Positions 18,567-26,555 of a stretch of DNA of 64,000 nt are shown here, piece after piece (positions within the stretch are counted from its first letter, which is position 1; each line of letters begins with the position of its first letter). The position numbers and the translations under genes were made by a program. This DNA is from Agromyces subbeticus DSM 16689 (GTDB lineage Bacteria; Actinomycetota; Actinomycetes; Actinomycetales; Microbacteriaceae). The notes beneath the pieces were generated by a model. It searched no databases and had not been told where the DNA came from. It was given only the letters and a program-made list of their open reading frames with translations. The DNA lies in the NCBI RefSeq assembly GCF_000421565.1, contig NZ_ATXG01000016.1, forward strand, positions 1 through 64,000, written 5' to 3'.

Positions 18567-20060
18567 TCAGCCCGCTGCCGCCTGCTCTCCGCTGAGCGCG
18601 CTGCGCTTGCGGCGACGCGACCCGAGGTCGGCCACACTGATCGCGAAGGCGAGTGCCACGAGCACCGCGACGGCGAGCATGGCGATGCCGTACGCGTGGT
18701 GGTAGACCGTGAGGTCGGGCTTGCCGTCGGACTCGCGGAAGATCGTCGAGTAGAAGAGCGAGAGCGTGACCGCCGTGCCGATCGCAGTGCCGATGCGCTG
18801 GCCGAGCTGGCCGACCGAGCCGGCGAGTCCGCCCTGCTTCACGGGGATGTCCATGAGGGTGAGGGTCTGGTTCGGCGAGACGACGAGCCCGCCGCCCGCC
18901 CCGCCGATCACCATGGCGCCCGCCATCGCCCACGGCGTGACCTCGGGCGCGGTGATGATGGCGAACAGCACGAGCAGGCCGATGCCGATGAGCAGCAGCA
19001 CGAGCCCCCAGACGACGAGCGGGCGACCGATGCGGTTCACGAGCGTGCCACCGACCCATGAGCCGACGGCGCTCATGAGCGCGAAGCCGATGCCGACCAT
19101 GCCGGCGAAGACGGCCTCGAGCCCCAGCCCGTGCTGCAGGTAGAGGGTCGTGAGCAGGAACATCGACGGCATCGCCGCGAAGTACACGCTCGCGAGCGCG
19201 GTGCCGTTGCGGAACGAGCTCACGCCGAACAGCCCGAGCGGAACGAGCGGGTGCTTGCCGGATGCCGCGTACCGCCGCTCCCACGCGATGAACGCGGTGA
19301 TCGCCAGCACGAACACGACGAGCACCCACCAGCGCGCAGGGTTGTCGGTCGGCGCACCGGTCGTGAAGAGGAACGGCCACATGAGCGAGATCACGGTGAG
19401 ACCGAAGAGGGCGAGCCCGACCGGGTCGAGCGACAGGGGCTTCGTCGACGGATGCCGCGTCTCGGGCAGCAGCCAGATCGCGAGCGCGATCGCGGCGAGC
19501 GCGAGCGGTACGTTCATCCAGAAGATGCCGCGCCAGCCGTCGGCCGGCCCGCCGATGGCGATCATGAGTCCGCCGAGCGTCGGGCCGAAGGCGGTCGCGA
19601 GACCGATCGTGGCGCCGAACAGGCCGAACGCCTTGCCACGCTCCTTGCCCGTGAAGAGCTCTTGGATGATGCCGAGCACTTGCGGCATCTGGATGCCGGC
19701 CGCCACGCCCTGCAGCAGCCGCGCGATGAGCAGCACCGTGACGTTCGGCGCGAGCGCCGCGGCGAGGCTGGTCAAGGTGAAGAGGCTGAGGCCGACGATG
19801 AACAGCGTCTTGCGCGAGCGCTGGTCGCCGATGCGGCCGGCCGGCACGAGCGTCAGGCCGAAGGTGAGCACGTACCCGGCGACGATCAGCTGCAGCTCGG
19901 TCGACCCGGCGCCGAACGCGTCTTCGATGGCGGGCAGGCCCACGTTGACCTTCGACAGGTCGAGGATCGTGAGCGCCGCCACGGCCACGCACACCCAGTA
20001 GGCGCGCCATCGGTGGCCTTCGGGCAGCGTGATCGACCGGGTCTCAGGCGCTTGCGACAT
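18567..20060 (-). CDS. MFS drug exporter (DHA2, EmrB/QacA type)
   Basis: Fourteen-helix multidrug exporter of the DHA2 family (497 residues). The first helix contains LDLSKVNVGLPAIE (equivalent to the motif D1 region), loop 2-3 has PAGRIGDQRSRKT (motif A), and helix 5 carries GATIGLATAFGPTLGGLM (motif C of antiporters). The ATG at 20060 is chosen because a TATGGT hexamer (complement of 20068-20073) lies 7 nt upstream and an ATG 17 codons earlier adds only a basic non-conserved stretch. The substrate is unknown. Confidence 0.92.
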   Translation of the reverse strand: MSQAPETRSITLPEGHRWRAYWVCVAVAALTILDLSKVNVGLPAIEDAFGAGSTELQLIVAGYVLTFGLTLVPAGRIGDQRSRKTLFIVGLSLFTLTSLAAALAPNVTVLLIARLLQGVAAGIQMPQVLGIIQELFTGKERGKAFGLFGATIGLATAFGPTLGGLMIAIGGPADGWRGIFWMNVPLALAAIALAIWLLPETRHPSTKPLSLDPVGLALFGLTVISLMWPFLFTTGAPTDNPARWWVLVVFVLAITAFIAWERRYAASGKHPLVPLGLFGVSSFRNGTALASVYFAAMPSMFLLTTLYLQHGLGLEAVFAGMVGIGFALMSAVGSWVGGTLVNRIGRPLVVWGLVLLLIGIGLLVLFAIITAPEVTPWAMAGAMVIGGAGGGLVVSPNQTLTLMDIPVKQGGLAGSVGQLGQRIGTAIGTAVTLSLFYSTIFRESDGKPDLTVYHHAYGIAMLAVAVLVALAFAISVADLGSRRRKRSALSGEQAAAG

Positions 20061-20191
20061 CCGTTCCACCATACGCCCGGCCGAGTGGGCCGCCTGCGCA
20101 CGCCGCGGCATCCTAGCCCGATGCCTCGGCGAGGTGAACGGGTGGCGGCGGCGCTCGAGGCGTCGTAGCGTCGGCGTGAGGAGGTGCTCTC

Positions 20192-21172
20192 ATGCCCGAC
20201 GTGACGATCTTCGCTCCCTCTCCGCTGTTGACGGTGACCGTCGAGGGAGATTCCAGCGGCACCGATCTGCACCTGCACGCCGGCGGCCAGGGCGTCTGGC
20301 AGTCGCGGATGCTGCAGACCCTCGGCTGCGACGTCACGATCTGCTCGGTGCTGACCGGGGAGTCCGGGCGGGTGGTGCGGCATCTGCTCGAAGACGACGG
20401 GGTCACCGTGCACGCCGTGCAGCGCGAGGGGCGCGGTGCCGCGTACGTGCACGACCGCCGCAGCGGCGAGCGGGTCGAGATCGTCGAGTTGCCTGGCGAC
20501 CCGCTCTCACGACACGAGCTCGACGAGTTGTACACCATCACCGTTCGCGAGGCGATGACCGCCGATGTCGTGCTGCTCAGTGGACCCGTGGGCGAGTCGG
20601 TGCTGCCCGACGACGTCTACCGCCGCCTGGCCGCCGATCTGACGGCGGCCGGCCGCACCGTCATCGTCGATCTCGCGGGCGGGCGGCTGGCCGCTGCGCT
20701 CGAGGGCGGGGTTCGGCTCGCGAAGGTGAGCGAGAGCGAGCTCGAGCCGTCGGATGCCGCGCGCGAGCGCTCGGCCGACGAGCTGATCGCCGCCGCGACC
20801 CGACTCAGGGACCGCGGTGCCCGGAGCGTGGTCGTGACCCGCGCCGGGCATCCCTCACTGCTCGTCGACGGTGACGTCGTCTCGACGGTTCGGGGGCCCG
20901 TCATGGAGGAGGTCGATGCGAGCGGGGCCGGCGACTCGTTCACCGCCGCCCTCGCAGCTGCGCTCGCCGATGGAGAGGCCCTGCACGACGCCGTCGCGCT
21001 CGCGGCCGCCGCCGGAGCGCTCAACGTCACGCGTCACGGCCTCGGCACCGGCGATTCCGAGGCCATTCGGCGACTGCGCTCGCAGGTCGAGATCACTCGG
21101 GTCGGCGGCGAGCACGGCGCGCAGCTCTCGCCCGACGATCTCGCCGCTCGATTGGAGGTCGACGAGCGATGA
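20192..21172 (+). CDS. PfkB-family sugar kinase (1-phosphofructokinase-like)
   Basis: Carbohydrate kinase of the PfkB/ribokinase superfamily (326 residues). It resembles the FruK/LacC branch in the N-terminal TVTVEGDSSGTDLHLHAGGQGV (sugar-binding, with the expected G-G) and in the late motif DASGAGDSF, whose Asp248 is the predicted catalytic base. The middle has the VDLAGGRLAAALEGGV strand normally found as DxSG..L. Substrate may be fructose-1-phosphate or another phosphosugar. There is a strong AGGAGG ribosome site, and the stop overlaps the surE start as ATGA, implying coupling. Confidence 0.88.
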   Translation: MPDVTIFAPSPLLTVTVEGDSSGTDLHLHAGGQGVWQSRMLQTLGCDVTICSVLTGESGRVVRHLLEDDGVTVHAVQREGRGAAYVHDRRSGERVEIVELPGDPLSRHELDELYTITVREAMTADVVLLSGPVGESVLPDDVYRRLAADLTAAGRTVIVDLAGGRLAAALEGGVRLAKVSESELEPSDAARERSADELIAAATRLRDRGARSVVVTRAGHPSLLVDGDVVSTVRGPVMEEVDASGAGDSFTAALAAALADGEALHDAVALAAAAGALNVTRHGLGTGDSEAIRRLRSQVEITRVGGEHGAQLSPDDLAARLEVDER

Positions 21173-21912
21173 CCACCGTACTCGTCACGAACGACGACGG
21201 CATCGACTCCCCGGGCCTGCACTCGCTGGCCGCCGCCGCGATCGCCGAGGGCTTCACCGTCGTGGTCGCCGCACCGGCGAGCCAGTCGAGCGGCAGCAGC
21301 GCCTCGATCACCGGGGCCGAGGCCGACGGTCGCATCCACATGGAGACTCGGGAGATCGCCGGATTCGAGATCCCGTGCTTCGCGGTGCGCGCGGCTCCTG
21401 CACTGATCGCCCTCATCGCCTCGCACGGCGCCTTCGGCGACGCACCCGAACTCGTGCTCTCAGGTGTCAACCGCGGTGCGAACATCGGGCGGGCGATCCT
21501 GCATTCCGGCACGGTCGGCGCGGCGCTCACCGCCGGCGCGAATGGAGCCCGGGGACTCGCCGTCTCGCTCGACGTCGGCATGGACCCCGACGTCTGCCAT
21601 TGGGACGCCGCGTCGAGCGCCGCCCGAAAGCTGCTGCACGCCCTCCTCGACGCTCCGCTCGGAACCGTGCTCAACCTGAACGTGCCCAACAACGCCGATG
21701 CCGGCGGCCGGCGCCCGCAATCGGCGACGCTCGCCCCCTTCGGCATCGTGCAGACGACGGCCGCCGAGCACGGCGAGGGAGAAGTGCGACTCACGGTCGC
21801 CGACCTCGCCGGCACGCAAGACCCGCACAGCGATGCGGCCCTGCTCTCTGCGGGGCATCCGACCCTCACCTCGATCACCGGCATCGGCGAGACGCACCTG
21901 CCGGAGTGGTGA
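21169..21912 (+). CDS. surE: 5'/3'-nucleotidase SurE
   Basis: SurE-family metal-dependent phosphatase (247 residues), which removes phosphate from nucleoside monophosphates. The signature NDDGID is at residues 8-13, with Asp9/Asp10 as metal ligands, followed by APASQSSGSSASIT and the second motif SGVNRGANIG. The C-terminal region is somewhat shorter than in Escherichia coli but keeps the core fold. It is translationally coupled to the PfkB kinase gene and followed by a strong terminator, so the two form a short operon. Confidence 0.93.
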   Translation: MTTVLVTNDDGIDSPGLHSLAAAAIAEGFTVVVAAPASQSSGSSASITGAEADGRIHMETREIAGFEIPCFAVRAAPALIALIASHGAFGDAPELVLSGVNRGANIGRAILHSGTVGAALTAGANGARGLAVSLDVGMDPDVCHWDAASSAARKLLHALLDAPLGTVLNLNVPNNADAGGRRPQSATLAPFGIVQTTAAEHGEGEVRLTVADLAGTQDPHSDAALLSAGHPTLTSITGIGETHLPEW

Positions 21913-21935
21913 CGCGAGGCCTCGCCCGGAGACGA

Positions 21936-21970
21936 CGACACCCCTGCCGGTTCGACCGGCAGGGGTGTCG
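21936..21970. terminator. Strong bidirectional terminator between surE and tRNA-Ala
   Basis: Perfect 16-bp stem (21936-21951 with 21955-21970) closed by a 3-nt TCG loop and followed by TTT on the plus strand. It lies between surE and the 3' end of the minus-strand tRNA-Ala gene, so it can end both transcripts. Confidence 0.92.
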
Positions 21971-21977
21971 TTTCGAG

Positions 21978-22053
21978 TGGTGGACCCAGGGGGATTCGAA
22001 CCCCCGACCTTCTCATTGCGAACGAGACGCGCTACCAACTGCGCCATGGGCCC
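21978..22053 (-). tRNA. tRNA-Ala (anticodon CGC)
   Basis: A complete cloverleaf can be drawn on the minus strand, 76 nt including an encoded CCA. It has a 7-bp acceptor stem with the alanine identity pair G3:U70, D arm GCGC/GCGC, anticodon loop TTCGCAA (anticodon CGC, reading GCG) and T arm with GGTTCGAATC. A TAGGCT hexamer about 20 nt upstream (complement of 22072-22077) may be its -10 element. Confidence 0.96.
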
Positions 22054-22105
22054 GAGCGAGAAAGAGCCTATCATCTCGCGCGCGGCCGTTCAGACCATCG
22101 CAGCC

Positions 22106-23155
22106 TCAGCCGGCCTGCCGCCGACGCCGCAGGACGGCATCGAGATCGGCGAAGCCGGGGTCGGCGTCATCGATGATTCCCATGCTGGCATACGCGCTCG
22201 GACCGGACTCGCGCCGCTCATCGGGGCGTCCGAGACCCGCGGATGTCGCGGCCGGCGCCTTGGGCCTGACAACCGGCACCTCGGGCTCGAGTTCAGCAGC
22301 CCGCCGCGCGATGTCCTCCCCCGCCTCGACTCGCTTGAGCTGGGCGGCGGCCTCGATCGACGCCATCGCGGTCGCAGCGATCGTGCCACGCGACAGGTGC
22401 AGCGGCTTCGGCAGCGGCTGCGGCGTCCAGCTGTCGTCGACGGCATCGGGCTCTGCGAACTCGAACGGCTCGAACGGCTCGGCTTCGACGACGCTCGTCG
22501 GAAGCACCGAAGCGGCCGGCATCGGTCGGACGCGCGCGAGGCGCGACAGCGTCCCGAGGGCGAGCACGACGCCGGCAGCGCCGACGGCGGGCACGATGAG
22601 GGTCGCACCGAACGCCGCGGCGACGGCGCCCGCCATGACCGTGAGCAACGAGACCAGCAGCACGAGCGAGCACAGCGCGCGCCGTCGACGACGCGCCCGG
22701 CGAGCGGCAGCGGTCGACGCGGGTCGGCGCTGCGCGACCGGAGCTTGCGATGCCGCCGTACCGACGATCGACGGCACGATCTCGATCGGTGCGGTCGCGG
22801 CGAGGTTGGCGGCCAGCGCTTCGGCGGCACGTTCGCGCGCGGCATCCGCTGCACCCTCGGCGACGCGCCGTTCGGCGAGCGCCTGCTGCTCGGCCGCCTC
22901 GGCTGCGAACCGCGCCGTCGCCTCGCGCTCGTGGAGGATCCGCTGCTGGTTCGCGACCTCGCGGGCGGTCGCCTCGACGCGAACGGCCTCGGGCGTCTCA
23001 GCGGTCTCGGCGAGGATGCGGAGGGTCTGCTGGAGGCGCACGGCGTTGCGCTCGGTCGCGAGGTACTGCCGCCGCCGCAGCCAGCTCGGCAGCAGGTAGG
23101 CGACCCACAGCGCGGCCGCCACAGCCACGAGCAGTCCCCCACCGATCACGTCCAT
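22106..23155 (-). CDS. Conserved actinobacterial membrane protein (Rv0996-like position)
   Basis: Protein of 349 residues. An N-terminal membrane helix (residues 3-23) precedes a long Ala/Glu/Arg coiled coil (about 35-115). A basic stretch (RRARRRRRA) then leads into two closely spaced membrane helices (about 160-205), followed by an acidic and proline-rich cytoplasmic or external tail. I cannot assign a function. In mycobacteria a membrane protein gene (Rv0996) occupies the same place downstream of galU and rimJ, so it may be the counterpart. A TAGCGT hexamer (complement of 23162-23167) lies 6 nt before the ATG. Confidence 0.82.
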   Translation of the reverse strand: MDVIGGGLLVAVAAALWVAYLLPSWLRRRQYLATERNAVRLQQTLRILAETAETPEAVRVEATAREVANQQRILHEREATARFAAEAAEQQALAERRVAEGAADAARERAAEALAANLAATAPIEIVPSIVGTAASQAPVAQRRPASTAAARRARRRRRALCSLVLLVSLLTVMAGAVAAAFGATLIVPAVGAAGVVLALGTLSRLARVRPMPAASVLPTSVVEAEPFEPFEFAEPDAVDDSWTPQPLPKPLHLSRGTIAATAMASIEAAAQLKRVEAGEDIARRAAELEPEVPVVRPKAPAATSAGLGRPDERRESGPSAYASMGIIDDADPGFADLDAVLRRRRQAG

Positions 23156-23207
23156 GGGACAACGCTAGGTCACTGCATGCCATTGCCCCTACTCGACGCC
23201 CGCGTGT

Positions 23208-23870
23208 TCACCGATCGGGGAGCGGCAGGGGGTGGGCGGATGCCGCACGGTCCTCGGCAGAGACCCTCGCGACGCCCTCGGGCACGCGGCCCTCGCGCCA
23301 GCGGCGGAGCACCCCCCGCGGCACCTCTTCAGAGACGAGCGCGAAGGCGAAGTGGTCGCTCCACTCGCCGTTGATGTGGATGAAGCGCCGGCGGAACCCC
23401 TCGTAGCGGAAGCCGAGCTTCTCGACCACCCGCAGCGACGGGGCGTTCTCGGGGCGGATGCAGATCTCCATGCGGTGCAGCCGCAGCACACCGAAGCAGT
23501 AGTCGGTGGCCAGCGCGACGGCCGTCGGGGTGATGCCGCGACCCGCGACGTCTTGGGCCACCCAGTAGCCGATGGTCGCCGAGGAGAGCGAGCCGAAGGT
23601 GATCGAAGAGACGTTCAGCTGTCCGACGAGTTCGCCATCGACCTCGATGATGAACGGCAGCGCGTGCCCGGTGCGGGTGTGCGCGAGCAGATTCCGGATG
23701 CTGGACCGCGTGTCGATGACGGAGCCGCCGCCGGGATACGTGGCCTCCCACTGCCGCAGCCATCCACGGTTGGCGAGCAGCACCCGCTCGAGGGGTTTCG
23801 CGTCGCGCACGCGGATCGGTCGCAGCGTGACGTCGCCGTCGCGCAGGGTGGGTACGGCGGCTGCGGACAT
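23208..23870 (-). CDS. GNAT N-acetyltransferase (RimJ/RimL type)
   Basis: Acetyltransferase of the RimJ/RimL branch (220 residues). The fold begins with VTLRPIRVRDAKPL. The acetyl-CoA-binding region IGYWVAQDVAGRGITPTAV contains the Q/RxxGxG/A loop, and the C-terminal strands ICIRPENAPSLRVVEKLGF are diagnostic. The likely target is a protein N-terminus or an amino acid, but this is not resolvable. The ATG at 23870 begins 2 nt after the galU stop, so it is co-transcribed with galU, an arrangement also known near mycobacterial galU. Confidence 0.9.
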   Translation of the reverse strand: MSAAAVPTLRDGDVTLRPIRVRDAKPLERVLLANRGWLRQWEATYPGGGSVIDTRSSIRNLLAHTRTGHALPFIIEVDGELVGQLNVSSITFGSLSSATIGYWVAQDVAGRGITPTAVALATDYCFGVLRLHRMEICIRPENAPSLRVVEKLGFRYEGFRRRFIHINGEWSDHFAFALVSEEVPRGVLRRWREGRVPEGVARVSAEDRAASAHPLPLPDR

Positions 23871-23872
23871 GC

Positions 23873-24772
23873 TCAGACTGTATCGAGTCCTGCGGCGTAC
23901 TCGACCAGCCACGGGCGCAGCTCTGGACCGAGATCGGCGCGATCGGCGGCGAGCTGGATGACCGCCTTGATGTAGTCGAGCTTGTCGCCCGTGTCGTACC
24001 GGCGTCCGCGGAAGATGACCCCGAAGACCCCGCCGGTGCCCTCGACGTCGTTCGCCATGGTCATGAGCGCGTCGGTCAGCTGGATCTCGCCGCCCTTGCC
24101 CGGTTCGGTGTGCTCGAGGATCTCGAACACCTCGGGCTTCAGCACGTACCGACCGATCACGGCGTAGTTCGAGGGAGCCACCTCTTTGGCAGGCTTCTCG
24201 ACCATTCCGGTGATGCGCACCACATCGGGCTCGTCGGTCGGCTCGACGGCGGCGGCGCCGTAGAGATGGATCGAGTCGGGGTCGACCTCGAGCAGCGCGA
24301 CGATCGAGGCATCCCTCGCGACCTGTTCGTCGAGCATGCGCGTGAGCAGGGTGTCGCGAGCATCGATGATGTCGTCGCCGAGCAGCACCGCGAACGGCTC
24401 CTGGCCGACGTGCATGCGAGCCCGGAGCACCGCGTGCCCGAGGCCGAGCGGGTCACCCTGCCGCACGTAGTGCATGTCGGCGAGATCGGTGGATTCGTTG
24501 ACCTTCGCGAGCTTGACGGTGTCGCCCTTCGCCTCGAGGCTCGCTTCGAGCTCCGCGACGCGGTCGAAGTGGTTCTCGAGTGCGTTCTTGTTGCGCCCCG
24601 TCACCATGAGCACGTCGGTGAGTCCGGCTTCGACGGCCTCTTCGACCACGTATTGGATGGCCGGCTTGTCGACGACCGGGAGCATCTCCTTCGGCATCGC
24701 CTTGGTCGCGGGCAGGAACCGGGTTCCGAGCCCGGCAGCAGGGATGACGGCCTTCGTGATGCGTGAGGTCAT
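23873..24772 (-). CDS. galU: UTP--glucose-1-phosphate uridylyltransferase
   Basis: GalU, which makes UDP-glucose from UTP and glucose-1-phosphate for cell-envelope glycans and trehalose synthesis (299 residues). The nucleotide-binding signature AAGLGTRFLPATKAMPKEML is near the N-terminus. VDKPAIQYVVEEA and the later GMVEKPAKEVAPSNYAVIGRY segment complete the family pattern. A TACGCT hexamer (complement of 24780-24785) is 7 nt before the ATG. The order galU then rimJ-like then membrane protein forms one operon. Confidence 0.96.
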   Translation of the reverse strand: MTSRITKAVIPAAGLGTRFLPATKAMPKEMLPVVDKPAIQYVVEEAVEAGLTDVLMVTGRNKNALENHFDRVAELEASLEAKGDTVKLAKVNESTDLADMHYVRQGDPLGLGHAVLRARMHVGQEPFAVLLGDDIIDARDTLLTRMLDEQVARDASIVALLEVDPDSIHLYGAAAVEPTDEPDVVRITGMVEKPAKEVAPSNYAVIGRYVLKPEVFEILEHTEPGKGGEIQLTDALMTMANDVEGTGGVFGVIFRGRRYDTGDKLDYIKAVIQLAADRADLGPELRPWLVEYAAGLDTV

Positions 24773-24851
24773 GCGATTCAGCGTACCGTTCGCAGCCTCG
24801 GGTCGCCCGGGCGACGGGCGATCACGAGGGCAGCAGCTTAGGATGTGTGCC

Positions 24852-25430
24852 ATGCCCGAGGATCCGGTCGCCCAGAAGCGCGTGCTCCGCGCCGAGCTCC
24901 GCGAGCGGCGCCAGAACATGCCGGCGCACGAACGGGAGCTCGCGACCGAGGGCTTCACCGCGCGCCTCGAAGAGCTCGTCGGTTCGACCGAGGCGATGTC
25001 CTTGTCGTGCTATCTGTCGATGCCGAGCGAGCCCGACACTCGGCCGTTCGTGAACTGGGCCGAGGCCCGCGGCATCCGCGTGCTGTTCCCGGTGACCCGC
25101 GAAGACGGACTGCTCGATTGGACCGTGGGCGAAGAGGAGACCGAGCAGCTCGGCCTCTACGGCATGCCCGAGGCGGTCGGCGAACTGCTCGGCCCGATGG
25201 CCATCAACGACGTCGATCTCATCGTCGTGCCGGCGGCTGCCGTCGACTCGACCGGCATGCGGCTCGGCTGGGGTCGCGGGTATTTCGACAAGACCCTCGG
25301 ATCAATGGGAAAATGTCCTCCGGTGTACGCCGTGGTCTTCGACAGCGAGTTCGTCGAGACCGTGCCGCGTGAGGTGCACGACCAGCCTGTGAACGGCGTC
25401 GTGACACCCACGCGCATCATCGCGTTCTGA
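24852..25430 (+). CDS. 5-formyltetrahydrofolate cyclo-ligase
   Basis: 5-FCL/MTHFS enzyme (192 residues), which converts 5-formyl-THF to 5,10-methenyl-THF with ATP. It shows the N-terminal KRVLRAELRERRQNM helix, the substrate pocket around CYLSMPSEPDTRPF, and the C-terminal ATP-binding motif LGWGRGYFDKTL. The chosen ATG at 24852 lies 7 nt after TAGGAT (24839-24844); an in-frame ATG three codons earlier would fall inside that promoter element. It is divergent from galU and begins an operon with the FmdB and MscL genes. Confidence 0.93.
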   Translation: MPEDPVAQKRVLRAELRERRQNMPAHERELATEGFTARLEELVGSTEAMSLSCYLSMPSEPDTRPFVNWAEARGIRVLFPVTREDGLLDWTVGEEETEQLGLYGMPEAVGELLGPMAINDVDLIVVPAAAVDSTGMRLGWGRGYFDKTLGSMGKCPPVYAVVFDSEFVETVPREVHDQPVNGVVTPTRIIAF

Positions 25431-25472
25431 CCCGGCCCCGCGCCGGCGCCGCCCGAAACCGGAAGAAGCTCC

Positions 25473-25844
25473 ATGCCCACCTACTCGTACCGTTGCACCG
25501 AGTGCGACAACGCCTTCGACATCCACCAGGCGTTCACCGATGACACGCTGAGCGTCTGCGAGGTCTGCGGCGGCAAGCTGCGCAAGCTCTTCAACACCAT
25601 CGGCGTGACGTTCAACGGCTCGGGGTTCTACCGCACCGACTCGCGCGCCGCCGGCCAGGGCTCGTCGGGTTCGAAGGGTTCGCGGAGCGACGGTTCCTCC
25701 TCGGGTTCGTCCAGCTCGGGCTCCTCGGGTTCGTCCGGCTCCGGCTCCTCGGGATCCGGCTCCTCAGGTTCGGGCTCCTCGGGCTCGAGCTCCTCGGGCT
25801 CCGGCTCGTCGACCGGCGGGAGCACGTCGGCTAGCGTGGCGTAG
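25473..25844 (+). CDS. FmdB-type zinc-ribbon protein with Ser/Gly tail
   Basis: Small protein of 123 residues. The N-terminal 50 residues are an FmdB zinc ribbon with Cys8/Cys11 and Cys29/Cys32 as ligands, ending in the NTIGVTFNGSGFYRTD motif. The rest is almost pure Ser and Gly (about 55 residues of SGSS-like repeats), a disordered tail. The mycobacterial counterpart Rv0991c (Ruc), in the same gene neighbourhood, is described as a redox-regulated chaperone with zinc-coordinating cysteines and a disordered C-terminus, so a similar role is plausible here. It sits between the 5-FCL and mscL genes. Confidence 0.9.
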   Translation: MPTYSYRCTECDNAFDIHQAFTDDTLSVCEVCGGKLRKLFNTIGVTFNGSGFYRTDSRAAGQGSSGSKGSRSDGSSSGSSSSGSSGSSGSGSSGSGSSGSGSSGSSSSGSGSSTGGSTSASVA

Positions 25845-25878
25845 GTCGCCGATGGGCGACACGAGTCGAGGAGGGGCA

Positions 25879-26343
25879 GTGCTCAAGGGCTTCCGGGATT
25901 TCATCATGCGGGGCAACGTCATCGACCTCGCCGTCGCTGTCGTGATCGGTGCGGCCTTCACGGCCGTCGTCAACTCGCTGGTGACGAACATCTTCAATCC
26001 GCTGATCGGCGCGATCTTCAGGGCCGAAAGCCTCGACGCGGCGCTGATCCTCCCGATTCCCACCGTCGACGGCGGCGTCGCCGAGGTCAAGTTCGGTGCC
26101 GTGCTCGGCGCCATCCTGACGTTCGTCATCGTCGCGGCCGTCGTCTACTTCGTCTTCGTGCTGCCGATCAACACCATGAAGAAGCACGCCGAAGAGCGAT
26201 TGAAGCGCGGCGGCACGCCCGATGCGTCGGAGCCGGCACCCGAGACCGAGCTCGTGCTGCTCGGACAGATTCGCGACCTGCTCGTCGAGCAGCGCGGCGG
26301 CAGCACCGACGACTCGGCCGCGGGCAAGCACCAGCTTTCCTGA
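25879..26343 (+). CDS. mscL: Large-conductance mechanosensitive channel MscL
   Basis: Pressure-release channel opening under hypo-osmotic stress (154 residues). The amphipathic N-helix LKGFRDFIMRGN leads into TM1 (VIDLAVAVVIGAAFTAVVNSL). A periplasmic loop, TM2 (about 80-103) and a cytoplasmic charged C-helix follow. I chose the GTG at 25879, not the ATG at 25852: a GAGGAGGGG ribosome site (25868-25876) lies directly before it, and known MscL proteins begin at the LKGF segment. The C-terminal tail is extended and acidic compared with E. coli. Confidence 0.94.
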   Translation: MLKGFRDFIMRGNVIDLAVAVVIGAAFTAVVNSLVTNIFNPLIGAIFRAESLDAALILPIPTVDGGVAEVKFGAVLGAILTFVIVAAVVYFVFVLPINTMKKHAEERLKRGGTPDASEPAPETELVLLGQIRDLLVEQRGGSTDDSAAGKHQLS

Positions 26344-26351
26344 CCGGCGGT

Positions 26352-26555
26352 TCAGCCCCAGTGCGGCGGTCGCTCGCGCGTGATGCGCTCGTCGTCGGCT
26401 GACCCCGGTGACGCGCGTTTGCGCTTCGCCGGAGCCGCCTCCGCGCCCGGAACCGGTGTCTCGGGCGACGGGTCGGATCCCGGCGCGGGCGTCAGCCGAG
26501 CACGCCGGGCCCTTCCGCTCGCGCGTTCGACGCGCTGACGTGGCTCCTCGGTCAT
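26352..26555 (-). CDS. Small hypothetical protein coupled to helicase-like gene
   Basis: Short protein of 67 residues, rich in Arg, Pro and Ala, with no membrane helix or recognisable fold. Its ATG overlaps the stop of the large upstream helicase-like gene as ATGA, a classic coupling arrangement. It ends 8 nt from the mscL stop on the opposite strand. No family is recognised, and a chance frame cannot be excluded in such GC-rich DNA. The exact overlap and the compact fit between two real genes make it more likely than not. Confidence 0.55.
   Translation of the reverse strand: MTEEPRQRVERASGRARRARLTPAPGSDPSPETPVPGAEAAPAKRKRASPGSADDERITRERPPHWG

Noticed and set aside
21978-22053. Integration site or genomic island at tRNA-Ala or tRNA-Arg.
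   Set aside because: No integrase, no repeated tRNA 3' ends, and flanking genes are ordinary conserved actinobacterial genes.
25660-25830. Non-coding short tandem repeat (CTCCGGGTTCG-like).
   Set aside because: It is the coding sequence of the Ser/Gly tail of the FmdB-type protein and stays in frame throughout.
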